From contig NZ_JAPZSC010000016.1 in assembly GCF_027531545.1 (NCBI RefSeq), forward strand, positions 1 through 64,000: a stretch of DNA of 64,000 nucleotides, given 5' to 3'. The translations under genes were made by a program, and so were the position numbers. Below are positions 54,593 to 64,000 of the stretch, piece after piece; position 1 is the first letter of the stretch, and each line of letters begins with the position of its first letter. This DNA is from Silanimonas sp. (GTDB lineage: Bacteria > Pseudomonadota > Gammaproteobacteria > Xanthomonadales > Xanthomonadaceae). The notes under the pieces are model-generated. The model was not told where the DNA came from. It was given only the letters and a program-made list of their open reading frames with translations, and did not search any database.

Positions 54593-56758
54593 ATGAGTGC
54601 CAGCGCTGCGCCCGCACAAGCTGCCCCGACCGCGCCGGACCCCTGTCCGGAGCAGGTCGACGCGCTGGCCGCGAAACTGGCCGACTACCTCCCGCCCGAG
54701 CAGATCGCCCGCGTCCGCGCCGCCTATGTCATGGGGGCCCACGCCCACGATGGCCAGGTGCGCAAGAGCGGCGAGGCCTACATCACCCATCCCGTGGCCG
54801 TCGCCGGCATCCTCGCCGAGCTGCGCGTCGACTGGGAGACGCTCTGCGCCGCCATCCTCCACGACACGCTCGAAGACACGCCGTTGCCGCGCACCGAGAT
54901 CGTGCAGGCCTTCGGCGAGCCGGTCGCGGCCCTCGTCGACGCGGTGACGAAGCTCGACAAGATCCGCTTCGCCAGCCGGCAGGAAGCGGCCGCCGAGAGC
55001 TTCCGCAAGATGATGCTGGCGATGGCGACGGACCTCCGCGTCATCCTCATCAAGCTGTCCGATCGCCTGCACAACATGCGGACACTCGATTCGATGGCCG
55101 ACGAGTCGCGCCGCCGCATCGCCCGCGAGACCCTCGAGATCTACGCGCCGATCGCGCAGCGCCTCGGCATGAACAAGTTCAAGGCCGAGCTGCAGGACCT
55201 CGGCTTCAAGGCCCTGCACCCGCGCCGCTACGCGGTGATCGCGCGGCGTCTCGCCAGCCAGCCGGTGATGCGTCGCGAAGCGATGACCACGATCGAAGCG
55301 AAGATCGCGCAGCGGCTCTCGCTGGAGGGCCTGCCGTTCCGCATCGTCGGCCGCGTGAAGTCGCCGTGGAGCATCTATTCGAAGATGCGCAGCGAGCACA
55401 AGACGCTCGAGCAGGTGCTGGATGTCTTCGGCTTCCGCGTCGTCGTGCAGCGGGTGATGCAGTGCTACCACGCGCTTGGCGCGGTGCATGCGCTGTACAA
55501 GCCGCTGGAGGCGCGCTTCCGCGATTTCATTGCCATCCCCAAGGCCAACGGTTACCAGAGCCTGCACACCGTGCTCTTCAGCACGCACGGCTCGCCGATC
55601 GAGGTCCAGATCCGTACCGAGGAGATGGACATGATCGCCGAGCGCGGCATCGCCGCGCACTGGGCCTACAAGGCGAACACGCAGGCCACCGGCGCCAGCA
55701 GCGCGCAGGCGCGGGCGCAGGATTGGATCCGCGGCCTGATGACGAGCGAGCAGTCGGTGACGTCGTCGTCGCTGGAGTTCGTCGAGAACGTCAAGGTCGA
55801 CCTGTTCCCGGCCGAGGTGTACCTGTTCACGCCGAAGGGCGACATCCTCGCCCTGCCGCGCAACGCCACGGCGCTGGATTTCGCCTATGCGGTGCACACG
55901 AGCATCGGTGACCGGGCGGTGACCGCGCGCGTCGACAAGAAGATGGTGCCGCTGCACACGCGCCTGCAGAGCGGCCAGAACGTCGAGATCGTCACCGCAC
56001 CGTCGGCAGCGCCGCGGCCGCAGTGGCTGGAGTTCGTCGTCACGTCGAAGGCGCGCACCGCAATCCGCTCGAACCTCAAGAAGCTGCAGCACGAGGACGC
56101 CGTGAGCCTCGGCCACCGCATGCTCGACCGCGCGCTGGAGGGCCTCGAGAGCTCGCTCGAACGGGTGTCGGGCAAGCGCATCGAGAAGTACCTGGCGGAG
56201 CACCGCTACCCGCGCCTCGAGGCCTTGCTGGCCGACATCGCCCTCGGCAACCGCATGCCCGCGCAGGTGGCGCAGTCGCTGGTGGCCGCGAAGGCGGGCG
56301 CATCGGCACCGGCCAGTCCGGAACGCCTGCTGATCAACGGCAGCGAACGCGGCGTGCTGACTTTCGCCACCTGCTGTCATCCGCTCCCCGGCGATCCGAT
56401 CATGGGCTACCTCTCGGCCGGCAAGGGGATTGTTGTTCATCGTCGTGACTGTCCGAACGTCGAGGCCTTCGCGCGCACGCCCGAGCGCTGCCTCGTCATG
56501 GACTGGGACCGCGACGTCAAGGGTGATTTCCTCGTCGCCGTACGGGTCGAGGTGGACAACCGCCCCGGCGCGCTGGCGCAGGTCGCCGCGGCGATCGCCG
56601 AAAGCGACTCGAACATCGATTCGGTCGAGTACCGCGAGCGCGACGTCAACCTGTCGATCATGGAATTCGGCATCGAGGTGCGCGATGTCGACCACCTCGC
56701 CGAAGTGATGCGGCGCGTGCGCCGCCTGCAGGTCGTGCACGTGGTGCGCCGGCTGTAA
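54593..56758 (+). CDS. spoT: Bifunctional (p)ppGpp synthetase/hydrolase (SpoT)
   Basis: 721 residues. The HD hydrolase domain has [20 protein letters not shown] and [11 protein letters not shown] with the metal-binding HD pair, so hydrolysis is likely. The synthetase region follows ([27 protein letters not shown]). Then come a TGS domain ([20 protein letters not shown]) and a C-terminal ACT domain ([20 protein letters not shown]). It controls the stringent response alarmone. Downstream ridA follows after 29 bp. Confidence 0.96.
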   Translation: MSASAAPAQAAPTAPDPCPEQVDALAAKLADYLPPEQIARVRAAYVMGAHAHDGQVRKSGEAYITHPVAVAGILAELRVDWETLCAAILHDTLEDTPLPRTEIVQAFGEPVAALVDAVTKLDKIRFASRQEAAAESFRKMMLAMATDLRVILIKLSDRLHNMRTLDSMADESRRRIARETLEIYAPIAQRLGMNKFKAELQDLGFKALHPRRYAVIARRLASQPVMRREAMTTIEAKIAQRLSLEGLPFRIVGRVKSPWSIYSKMRSEHKTLEQVLDVFGFRVVVQRVMQCYHALGAVHALYKPLEARFRDFIAIPKANGYQSLHTVLFSTHGSPIEVQIRTEEMDMIAERGIAAHWAYKANTQATGASSAQARAQDWIRGLMTSEQSVTSSSLEFVENVKVDLFPAEVYLFTPKGDILALPRNATALDFAYAVHTSIGDRAVTARVDKKMVPLHTRLQSGQNVEIVTAPSAAPRPQWLEFVVTSKARTAIRSNLKKLQHEDAVSLGHRMLDRALEGLESSLERVSGKRIEKYLAEHRYPRLEALLADIALGNRMPAQVAQSLVAAKAGASAPASPERLLINGSERGVLTFATCCHPLPGDPIMGYLSAGKGIVVHRRDCPNVEAFARTPERCLVMDWDRDVKGDFLVAVRVEVDNRPGALAQVAAAIAESDSNIDSVEYRERDVNLSIMEFGIEVRDVDHLAEVMRRVRRLQVVHVVRRL

Positions 56759-56787
56759 GCTACGGGCCTCCTTCGACGAGGCCCGCC

Positions 56788-57171
56788 ATGTCCCTCACGC
56801 CGATCACCAGCCCGAACGCCCCCGCCGCCATCGGCCCGTATTCGCAGGCCGTGCGCGCCGGCAATACGGTGTACCTGTCGGGCCAGATTCCGCTCGATCC
56901 GAAGACGATGGATCTGGTCGGCGGCGACATCGCCGTGCAGACGCGCCGTGTGTTCGACAACCTGCGCGCCGTCTGCCAGGCCGCGGGCGGCGACCTCGAC
57001 AAGCTGGTCCGCATCGGCATCTATCTCACCGACCTCTCGCACTTCGCCACCGTCAACGCGGTGATGGCCGAGTACTTCCAGGCCCCGTATCCGGCGCGCT
57101 CGACCATCCAGGTCGCCGGCCTGCCGAAGGGTGCGGAAGTCGAAGTCGACGGCATCCTGATCCTCGACTGA
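56788..57171 (+). CDS. ridA: RidA family reactive imine/enamine deaminase
   Basis: 127 residues. [20 protein letters not shown] at the start, [20 protein letters not shown], and the arginine-bearing [20 protein letters not shown] are diagnostic of RidA. It hydrolyses reactive 2-aminoacrylate released by PLP enzymes. The spoT-ridA-recG order is common in this family of bacteria. recG starts three bases after its stop. Confidence 0.96.
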   Translation: MSLTPITSPNAPAAIGPYSQAVRAGNTVYLSGQIPLDPKTMDLVGGDIAVQTRRVFDNLRAVCQAAGGDLDKLVRIGIYLTDLSHFATVNAVMAEYFQAPYPARSTIQVAGLPKGAEVEVDGILILD

Positions 57172-57174
57172 CCG

Positions 57175-59283
57175 ATGCCGCGCACGGCCGCGCCGGCGCC
57201 CGCGCTGGCAGGAGGCGACGCGCCGGTGACGCGGCTGCCCGGCGTCGGCCCGGCGGTGGCCGCAAAGCTGGCCGAGCGCGGCATCCAGACGCTGCAGGAC
57301 CTCTGGTTCCTGCTGCCGCTGCGCTACGAGGACCGCACGCGGCTGACGCCGCTCCGCGATCTGCGCCCGGGCCCCGCGCTGCAGGCGGAAGGCCGCGTTC
57401 GCCATGTCGAACGCCTGTTCCGCGGGCGGCCCATGCTGAAGGTGACGCTTGGCGACGACGAGGGCTCGCTGCTGGGCCTGCGCTTCTTCCACTTCCGCAG
57501 CCAGCAGGTGCAGGCCTTCCAGCCCGGGCGCCGCGTGCGCGTGTTCGGCGAAGTGCGGCCCGGCCAGAACGGCTGGGAAATCATCCACCCCAGCTATCGC
57601 GTGCTCGGCGACGACGAAGGCGCCGCCTTGAGCGATCGCCTCGACCCGGTCTATCCGCTGGTCGAAGGCCTCGGCCCGGGCTCGATGGCGAAGCTGGTGC
57701 GGCTGGCGCTCGACCAGCTGCCCGATGCGGCGGCGCTGGAACTGGTGCCGGTGGCGGCCTGGGCCGGGCTCGCCCTGCCTGGCCTTCGCGAAGCGCTGCT
57801 CACCGTGCATCGGCCGCCGGTCGATGCGGATGTCGGCGCATTGATGTCGGGCACGCACCCGGCGCAGCAGCGGCTCGCTTTCGAAGAACTGCTCGCGCAT
57901 GGGCTCAGCCTGCGGCGCCAACGCATCGCGCTTCGCGAGCATGGGGCGTTTCCGCTGCCCGCGGCACGCGCTCCGGTCGATGCCCTTCGCGCCACGCTGC
58001 CGTTCGCGCTGACGGGCGCGCAGCAGCGCGTGCTGTCCGAGGTCGAGCGCGATCTCGCCGAGGGCGCGCCCATGCTGCGCCTGGTGCAGGGCGATGTCGG
58101 CAGCGGCAAGACCGTCGTGGCCGCGCTGGCCGCCATGCAGGCCGTCGCGGCGGGCCGGCAGGTGGCGCTGATGGCGCCGACCGAGTTGCTGGCGGAGCAG
58201 CATCTGCAGAACTTCCAGCGCTGGCTCGAGCCGCACGGCGTGCGCGTCAGCTGGCTGGCCGGCAAGGTCACCGGCAAGGCGCGCCGGGAGGCGCTGGCCG
58301 CGATCGCGGATGGCACGGCCCAGGTCGTGGTGGGCACGCACGCATTGATGCAGGGCGGCGTCGCCTTCGCGAAGCTCGGCCTCGTGATCGTCGACGAGCA
58401 GCACCGTTTTGGCGTGCACCAGCGCCTCGCCCTGCGCGACAAGGGCCTCGAGGGCGAGCGCGTGCCGCACCAGCTGGTGATGACGGCCACGCCGATCCCG
58501 CGCACGCTGGCGATGACCGCCTACGCCGACCTCGATCTTTCGGTCATCGACGAGCTGCCTCCGGGTCGCACGCCGGTCACCACGGTGGCCGTTGCGGCCG
58601 AGCGGCGCCCCGAGCTGGTGGAGCGCGTGCGCAAAGCCTGCGCCGACGGGCGGCAGGCCTACTGGGTCTGCCCGCTGATCGAGGACAGCGAGGAGATCGA
58701 GGCGCAGGCCGCGCAGACCACCTTCGAGCAGCTCTCCGAGGCGCTTCCGGAGCTGCGCGTGGCCCTTCTCCACGGGCGCATGAAGCCCGTCGAGAAGCAG
58801 GACACGATGCGTCGCTTCAAGGCCGGTGAGCTGCAGTTGCTTGTCGCCACCACCGTGATCGAGGTCGGCGTCGACGTGCCCAACGCCAGCCTGATGGTGA
58901 TCGAGAACGCCGAGCGCCTCGGCCTCGCCCAGCTGCACCAGCTGCGCGGCCGGGTGGGGCGGGGCAGTGCTGCGTCGAGCTGCGTGCTGCTTTACCAGTC
59001 GCCGCTGGGCGTGATCGCCCGCGAGCGCCTCGACGTGATGCGCAGGAGCAACGACGGGTTCGTCATCGCCGAGAAGGACCTCGAACTGCGCGGGCCGGGC
59101 GAGTTGCTCGGCACCCGCCAGACCGGCCTGGCCGCGTTCCGCATTGCCGATCTCGCCCGTGACGCGCCCCTGCTGCCGCAGGTGGCCGCGCTCGCCGATG
59201 CGCTGCTGGCCGAATCGCCGGATATCGCCGAAGCGGTCATCGCGCGCTGGGTCGGCAGCGCCGCGCGCTACGCCTCGGCCTGA
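57175..59283 (+). CDS. recG: ATP-dependent DNA helicase RecG
   Basis: 702 residues. The N-terminal wedge has LPGVGPAVAAKLAERGIQTL and LRYEDRTRLTPLRDL. Walker A is LVQGDVGSGKTVVAALA, the DExH motif is LVIVDEQHRFGVHQR, and the later motifs MTATPIPRTLAMTAYADLDL, TTVIEVGVDVPNASLMVIEN and QLHQLRGRVGRG complete the helicase. It remodels stalled replication forks and branched DNA. It follows ridA closely. Confidence 0.96.
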   Translation: MPRTAAPAPALAGGDAPVTRLPGVGPAVAAKLAERGIQTLQDLWFLLPLRYEDRTRLTPLRDLRPGPALQAEGRVRHVERLFRGRPMLKVTLGDDEGSLLGLRFFHFRSQQVQAFQPGRRVRVFGEVRPGQNGWEIIHPSYRVLGDDEGAALSDRLDPVYPLVEGLGPGSMAKLVRLALDQLPDAAALELVPVAAWAGLALPGLREALLTVHRPPVDADVGALMSGTHPAQQRLAFEELLAHGLSLRRQRIALREHGAFPLPAARAPVDALRATLPFALTGAQQRVLSEVERDLAEGAPMLRLVQGDVGSGKTVVAALAAMQAVAAGRQVALMAPTELLAEQHLQNFQRWLEPHGVRVSWLAGKVTGKARREALAAIADGTAQVVVGTHALMQGGVAFAKLGLVIVDEQHRFGVHQRLALRDKGLEGERVPHQLVMTATPIPRTLAMTAYADLDLSVIDELPPGRTPVTTVAVAAERRPELVERVRKACADGRQAYWVCPLIEDSEEIEAQAAQTTFEQLSEALPELRVALLHGRMKPVEKQDTMRRFKAGELQLLVATTVIEVGVDVPNASLMVIENAERLGLAQLHQLRGRVGRGSAASSCVLLYQSPLGVIARERLDVMRRSNDGFVIAEKDLELRGPGELLGTRQTGLAAFRIADLARDAPLLPQVAALADALLAESPDIAEAVIARWVGSAARYASA

Positions 59284-59347
59284 TGTGCCTTGCCGCCGGC
59301 CGCGGCACACTGCCGGCCCGTTGACCGCCGCCTCGAGCGCCTTCCCA

Positions 59348-60280
59348 ATGTCCGCCACCGACCGCATTCCGCTGCTGATCGACACCGACCCCGGCGTGGA
59401 CGATGCCTGGGCGCTGTTGATGGCGTTCGCCAGCCCCGACCACGAGGTGCTCGGCTTGACGATCACCGCCGGCAACGTGGGCCTCGAACACACCGTTCGC
59501 AATGCACTCAAGCTCTGCGAAGTCGCCGGCGTCGATGTCCCGGTGCATCCGGGCTGCGCCGTGCCGCTGGTGTTCCCCGCCGAAGATGCCGCTTACGTGC
59601 ACGGGCGCGACGGCTTCGGCGACACCGCTTACCTCGCGCCGACGCGCGTGGCCGAAGCCGAGCACGCCGCGCTGGCGATGATCCGCTTCAGCCATTCGCA
59701 CCCCGGCTTGCTGCTCGTCTGCCTCGGGCCGCTGACGAACCTCGCGCTGGCCCTGCGCCTCGATCCGACCCTGCCTTCGCGCATCGGCCGTCTCGTCGTG
59801 ATGGGCGGCGCCGTGACGGGGCAGGGCAACACCTCGGTGATCGCCGAGTTCAACATCGCCTTCGACCCGGAGGCGGCGCACGTCGTCTTCGAGGCCTTCC
59901 CGGCCTTTGATCTGGTCGATTGGGAAGCTGTGCTTCGCCATGGCCTTCCGCATGTCGAGGTCGAACAGTGGCTCGACGCCCCGGCGCCGAAGGCCGCTTT
60001 CTACAAGGCCATCTCCCAGCGCACGCGGGAATGGTCGGAAGGGCGGCGCGGCACGCACTGGCATTCGGCCGACGGGCTGGCCATGGCCGCCGCCCTCGAA
60101 CCCGAGGCCGCGACCGGCTGGCACCGTCACGCCCTCGAGGTCGAAACCGGCGGGCGACTGGCGCGCGGCGCGACCATCGTCGACTGGGCGGACCGCTCCG
60201 GGCGTCCGGCCAAGGCGCGAATCCTCGCCGGCTTGCGGCCCGAGCGGTTCCGGCATTGGCTCCGCCTCGCCCTGGCCTGA
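59348..60280 (+). CDS. Nucleoside hydrolase
   Basis: 310 residues. The calcium-binding motif LLIDTDPGVDDAWALLMAF near the start and LVVMGGAVTGQGNTSVIAEF with FNIAFDPEAAHVV identify the inosine-uridine preferring family. The fourth ligand region reads THWHSADGLAMAAAL. These enzymes split ribonucleosides into base and ribose; preference for purine or pyrimidine cannot be told. It stands alone after recG, with a 64-bp gap. Confidence 0.92.
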   Translation: MSATDRIPLLIDTDPGVDDAWALLMAFASPDHEVLGLTITAGNVGLEHTVRNALKLCEVAGVDVPVHPGCAVPLVFPAEDAAYVHGRDGFGDTAYLAPTRVAEAEHAALAMIRFSHSHPGLLLVCLGPLTNLALALRLDPTLPSRIGRLVVMGGAVTGQGNTSVIAEFNIAFDPEAAHVVFEAFPAFDLVDWEAVLRHGLPHVEVEQWLDAPAPKAAFYKAISQRTREWSEGRRGTHWHSADGLAMAAALEPEAATGWHRHALEVETGGRLARGATIVDWADRSGRPAKARILAGLRPERFRHWLRLALA

Positions 60281-60312
60281 GCCGTCCGCCTGAACGAGTC
60301 GCACCCTGAGAC

Positions 60313-60342
60313 TTGCCCCGGCCCGCCCGACGCCGCTACACT
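60313..60342 (+). promoter_or_regulatory. Promoter of rpmE2
   Basis: TTGCCC (60313-60318), an 18-bp spacer and TACACT (60337-60342). The leader would be about 32 bases. Confidence 0.55.
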
Positions 60343-60380
60343 CCCCCTCTTTCCTCGTTTCGACGCTTCTGGGACCCGCT

Positions 60381-60626
60381 ATGAAAGATGGCATTCACCC
60401 GAACTACCAGCCGGTCGTGTTCCAGGACGTGACCTCCAGCTTCTCGTTCCTCACCCGCTCCACGCTCGCCTCCAAGGAGACGATCAAGTGGGAAGACGGC
60501 GAGACCTACCCGCTGATCAAGATCGAAATCTCCTCGGCTTCGCACCCGTTCTACACGGGCAAGAGCAAGCAGATCCTCGATACCGCCGGCCGCGTCGACC
60601 GCTTCCGCAAGCGCTACGGCAAGTAA
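60381..60626 (+). CDS. rpmE2: 50S ribosomal protein L31, type B
   Basis: 81 residues: [53 protein letters not shown]. It has no cysteine, so it is the zinc-free (C-minus) form often called type B. In many bacteria this paralogue replaces the zinc form when zinc is scarce; whether a zinc form exists elsewhere is unknown. It has its own promoter and terminator. Confidence 0.96.
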   Translation: MKDGIHPNYQPVVFQDVTSSFSFLTRSTLASKETIKWEDGETYPLIKIEISSASHPFYTGKSKQILDTAGRVDRFRKRYGK

Positions 60627-60663
60627 GCCGCCGTCCGCGCCCTGCGCGCGGTCGCGTCACCCC

Positions 60664-60693
60664 GAAGGCCGGCTCTGCCGGCCTTCGTCGTTT
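60664..60693 (+). terminator. Intrinsic terminator after rpmE2
   Basis: A perfect stem GAAGGCCGG/CCGGCCTTC (60664-60686) with a five-base loop is followed by GTCGTTT. It lies 38 bp after the rpmE2 stop. Confidence 0.7.
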
Positions 60694-60752
60694 CCGGGCT
60701 ACGACTTTGGTCGAAGGCCTTCGCGTGCCCCGCACACCGTCTCCGGGCCCTA

Positions 60753-60761
60753 TGCGATACT
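60753..60761 (+). promoter_or_regulatory. Extended -10 promoter of gltA
   Basis: TG-C-GATACT precedes gltA with a leader of about 80 bases. No good -35 hexamer was seen. AAGGAG lies eight bases before the gltA ATG-equivalent start. Confidence 0.4.
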
Positions 60762-60847
60762 TGTGAAGACCGGGACGCGCCGCGTCCAACCCGTTTTCAT
60801 GCGGCGCGCCGCCGTCCGGCCCGCGCCCCGCCCCAAGGAGTGCGAAC

Positions 60848-62137
<1,290 letters not shown>

Positions 62138-62180
62138 ATCCCGTCGCGCGGCCCCGCGCCGCGCCCCGGCGGAAACGACC

Positions 62181-62211
62181 AAGCCCCGCGATCGCGGGGC
62201 TTCGTCGTTCC
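62181..62211. terminator. Bidirectional terminator between gltA and mrcA
   Basis: A perfect palindrome with arms AAGCCCCGCG/CGCGGGGCTT (62181-62202) lies between the two convergent genes. On the plus strand it is followed by CGTCGTTCC, on the minus strand by GGTCGTTTCC. It can serve both genes. Confidence 0.75.
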
Positions 62212-62230
62212 AGCCTTCGGCGCGCCTTGC

Positions 62231-64000
62231 TCAGAACACGTCGAAGGCTTCTTCCTGCACCTCGCCGGTTTCGACGCCGAAGCCACTCGCCATCATCCGG
62301 TCGTAGTCTTCGGTCTTGACGTAGTCGGTGCGCCCGCCGGGCGTGCCATCCGGCAGCAGGCCGCCGGTCGCCGGGTTGATCGTCACCGTCAGCAGGCCCG
62401 CCGGCGGTGCCGGGTTGGCCACGGGGACATCCGTGAGCGCGGCGCCCATGTAGCCGATCCAGATCGGCAGCGCCGCGCGGCCGCCGTACTCGCCGCGGCC
62501 CAGCGGGGTGAAATCGTCCTTGCCCACCCACACGGTCGTCGCCAGGTCGCCACCGAGGCCGGAGAACCAGGCGTCGCGGTGGTCGTTGGTGGAGCCGGTC
62601 TTGCCGCCGATGTCGGCGCGGCCCAGCACCTTCGCCGCGGTGCCGGTACCGCGGTTCACCACGTCGAGCAGCAGCGAACGCACCAGGAAGGCCGTGCGCG
62701 GGTCGATGGCCCGCGCGGCCGTGGCCTGCTCCGGCGGGCCGGGCACGTCGTGGCGGGCGTCAGCGTCGGCGGTCGCGGCCGTGGCGTCCGTGGCCACCGT
62801 CGCCGGCGCGGCCGCCGGGGCCACCGCGCCGAAGTTGAAGCCATCGACCACGGCGGGCTGCGCCGCGGTGCCGCCCGTGGGTCCGGCGCAGGTCGGGCAG
62901 GCGCGGGCCGGATGGTGTTCCATCACGACCACGCCGTTGCGGTCCTCGACGCGGGCGATGAACCAGGGGTCGATGCGGTAGCCCCCATTGCCGAAGGTCG
63001 CGTAGCCGCGCGCCACCGACATCACCGTCAGCGACGAGGTGCCGAGCGACATCGACAGGTTGGGCGGCAGGCTTTCCGGCGCGAAGCCGAACTGGGTGAT
63101 GTAGCGCTGGGCGAACTGCACGCCGATGGCGTCGAGCAGGCGCACCGACACGAGGTTGCGCGATTGCACCATGGCTTCGCGCAGACGCATCGGGCCTGCG
63201 AAGTCTTCCTTGTCGTTCTGCGGGCGCCAGACGTTGCCCGCGCGGTCGCGGAACACCACGGGCGCGTCCATCACGATCGTCGCCGGCGTGTAGCCGCGCT
63301 CGAAGGCCGCCGAGTACACGAAGGGCTTGAAGCTCGAGCCCGGCTGGCGCTGGGCCTGCGTGGCGCGATTGAACTTGTTCTGCGAGAAGCTGAAGCCGCC
63401 CACCAGGGCGCGCAGCGCGCCGGTCTCGGCTTCCAGCGACACCAGAGCCGCCTGCGCTTGCGGCAACTGCACGAGCTGCGGCTGGCCGTCCTTGTCGAGG
63501 CGGAAGCGCACGACGTCGCCGGGCTTCAGCACCTGGGCCGGCGTGCGGCCGGTCCAGCGCAGCCCAGCGGCGGGGAGGTCCAGCGCGGCCTCATCGGCGG
63601 TGCGCAGCACCGCGCGGGCTGCGTCCACTTCCTGCACCACCGCGCGCTGCAGGTCGGGGATCGTCGGGAAGCGGGCCAAGGCGCCGCGCAGGCCCGCGGC
63701 GTCGAGAATGGCGAAGTCCTCGATGCGCCCTTCGGCACCCCGCCAGCCGTGTCGCTGGTCGTACTCGATCAGGCCGTTGCGCACCGAGGCGACCGCGGCG
63801 TTCTGGTCGGCCGACTTCAGCGTGGTCACCACCTTGTAGCCGCCGGTCAGGGCGTCGGCGCCGAAGCGCTCTTCCATGGCCTGCCGGACCATCTCGGCCA
63901 CGTAGGGCGCGTCGACCTCCACCGGCGGCTCATGCGGCTTGGCGTTGTTGGGCTCCGCCAGCGCGGCCTCGTACTCGGCCCGGTCGATGATCCCCAGCTC
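62231..64000 (-). CDS. mrcA: Penicillin-binding protein 1A, C-terminal part (start outside window)
   Basis: The frame is open from the right edge to the TCA at 62231-62233, 589 residues visible. The N-terminal glycosyltransferase domain and membrane anchor lie beyond the window. The transpeptidase domain is complete. It has the catalytic serine in QPGSSFKPFVYSAAF (SxxK), SRN in VQSRNLVSVRLLDA, and GGKTGSTNDHRDAWF (KTGS). ERRFGADALTGGYKVVTTL-like sequence upstream is the linker typical of class A enzymes. An alanine-rich insert (about APAAAPATVATDATAATADA) interrupts the region before the KTG motif. It polymerises and crosslinks peptidoglycan in the periplasm. Confidence 0.93.
   Translation of the reverse strand, partial: ELGIIDRAEYEAALAEPNNAKPHEPPVEVDAPYVAEMVRQAMEERFGADALTGGYKVVTTLKSADQNAAVASVRNGLIEYDQRHGWRGAEGRIEDFAILDAAGLRGALARFPTIPDLQRAVVQEVDAARAVLRTADEAALDLPAAGLRWTGRTPAQVLKPGDVVRFRLDKDGQPQLVQLPQAQAALVSLEAETGALRALVGGFSFSQNKFNRATQAQRQPGSSFKPFVYSAAFERGYTPATIVMDAPVVFRDRAGNVWRPQNDKEDFAGPMRLREAMVQSRNLVSVRLLDAIGVQFAQRYITQFGFAPESLPPNLSMSLGTSSLTVMSVARGYATFGNGGYRIDPWFIARVEDRNGVVVMEHHPARACPTCAGPTGGTAAQPAVVDGFNFGAVAPAAAPATVATDATAATADADARHDVPGPPEQATAARAIDPRTAFLVRSLLLDVVNRGTGTAAKVLGRADIGGKTGSTNDHRDAWFSGLGGDLATTVWVGKDDFTPLGRGEYGGRAALPIWIGYMGAALTDVPVANPAPPAGLLTVTINPATGGLLPDGTPGGRTDYVKTEDYDRMMASGFGVETGEVQEEAFDVF

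Noticed and set aside
53246-56740. Minus-strand open frame of 1164 codons opposite gmk, rpoZ and spoT
   Set aside because: Same reason: it lies across three recognised genes, a terminator and two promoters, and has no recognisable content.
60381-60626. L31 lacking the zinc cysteines considered as a damaged protein
   Set aside because: Absence of cysteines and the 81-residue length are normal for type B L31.

Overview
The window is a high-GC (roughly 70 percent), densely coding chromosomal segment from a gammaproteobacterium, most likely family Lysobacteraceae/Xanthomonadaceae. The main evidence is gene order: a surface-polysaccharide block lies between metB and etfA, as described for the LPS locus of Xanthomonas, followed by etfB, a fused mannose-1-phosphate guanylyltransferase/isomerase (xanB type) and the rmlBACD genes. 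The genus cannot be fixed from this sequence alone.

Layout. (1) 1-140: the right end of an IS21-family element (istB tail plus terminal repeats), which cuts a family-4 glycosyltransferase gene (fragment to 307). (2) 596-3444: a TPR/O-GlcNAc-transferase-like protein divergent from a membrane acyltransferase. (3) 3487-12017: cbs-metB, running by start/stop overlaps into an O-antigen ABC exporter (wzm, wzt), a PAPS-type sulfotransferase and a double-domain glycosyltransferase. (4) 12122-16885: 3-oxoacid CoA-transferase subunits (scoAB; lpsIJ position), a DUF2142 membrane protein, a GtrB-like glycosyltransferase and a GtrA flippase. (5) 16854-19592, minus strand: galE, etfA, etfB. (6) 19744-23888: xanB and a first cysD-cysNC pair. 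(7) 23901-29856, minus strand: ETF:ubiquinone oxidoreductase, rfbB, rfbA, rfbC, rfbD and an ATP-grasp protein. (8) 29996-39146: alkB, the assimilatory operon cysJIH, a BenE-family transporter and a second cysD-cysNC. (9) 39152-49418: prolidase, an overlapping DUF1631/PilZ/ApbE trio, btuB behind a cobalamin riboswitch, and cobT-cobS-cobC. (10) 49437-64000: housekeeping genes hemW, rdgB, a VOC protein, rph, yicC, gmk, rpoZ, spoT, ridA, recG, a nucleoside hydrolase, rpmE2, gltA and a partial mrcA.

How the genes fit together. Regions 1-7 form a surface glycan locus. XanB and RmlBACD supply GDP-mannose and dTDP-rhamnose, GalE supplies UDP-galactose, the glycosyltransferases build the chain, and Wzm/Wzt exports it. 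DUF2142, GtrB-like and GtrA look like a decorating cassette. The most interesting inference is sulfation of this glycan. A sulfotransferase sits inside the export operon, and a complete PAPS-synthesis pair (cysD-cysNC) sits in the sugar-nucleotide block. A second such pair accompanies the assimilatory genes, and its APS-kinase domain has lost several canonical motif residues.

Promoter-like hexamers end exactly six bases before the start codon of four genes, which suggests leaderless transcription. No tRNA, rRNA or CRISPR array was seen.
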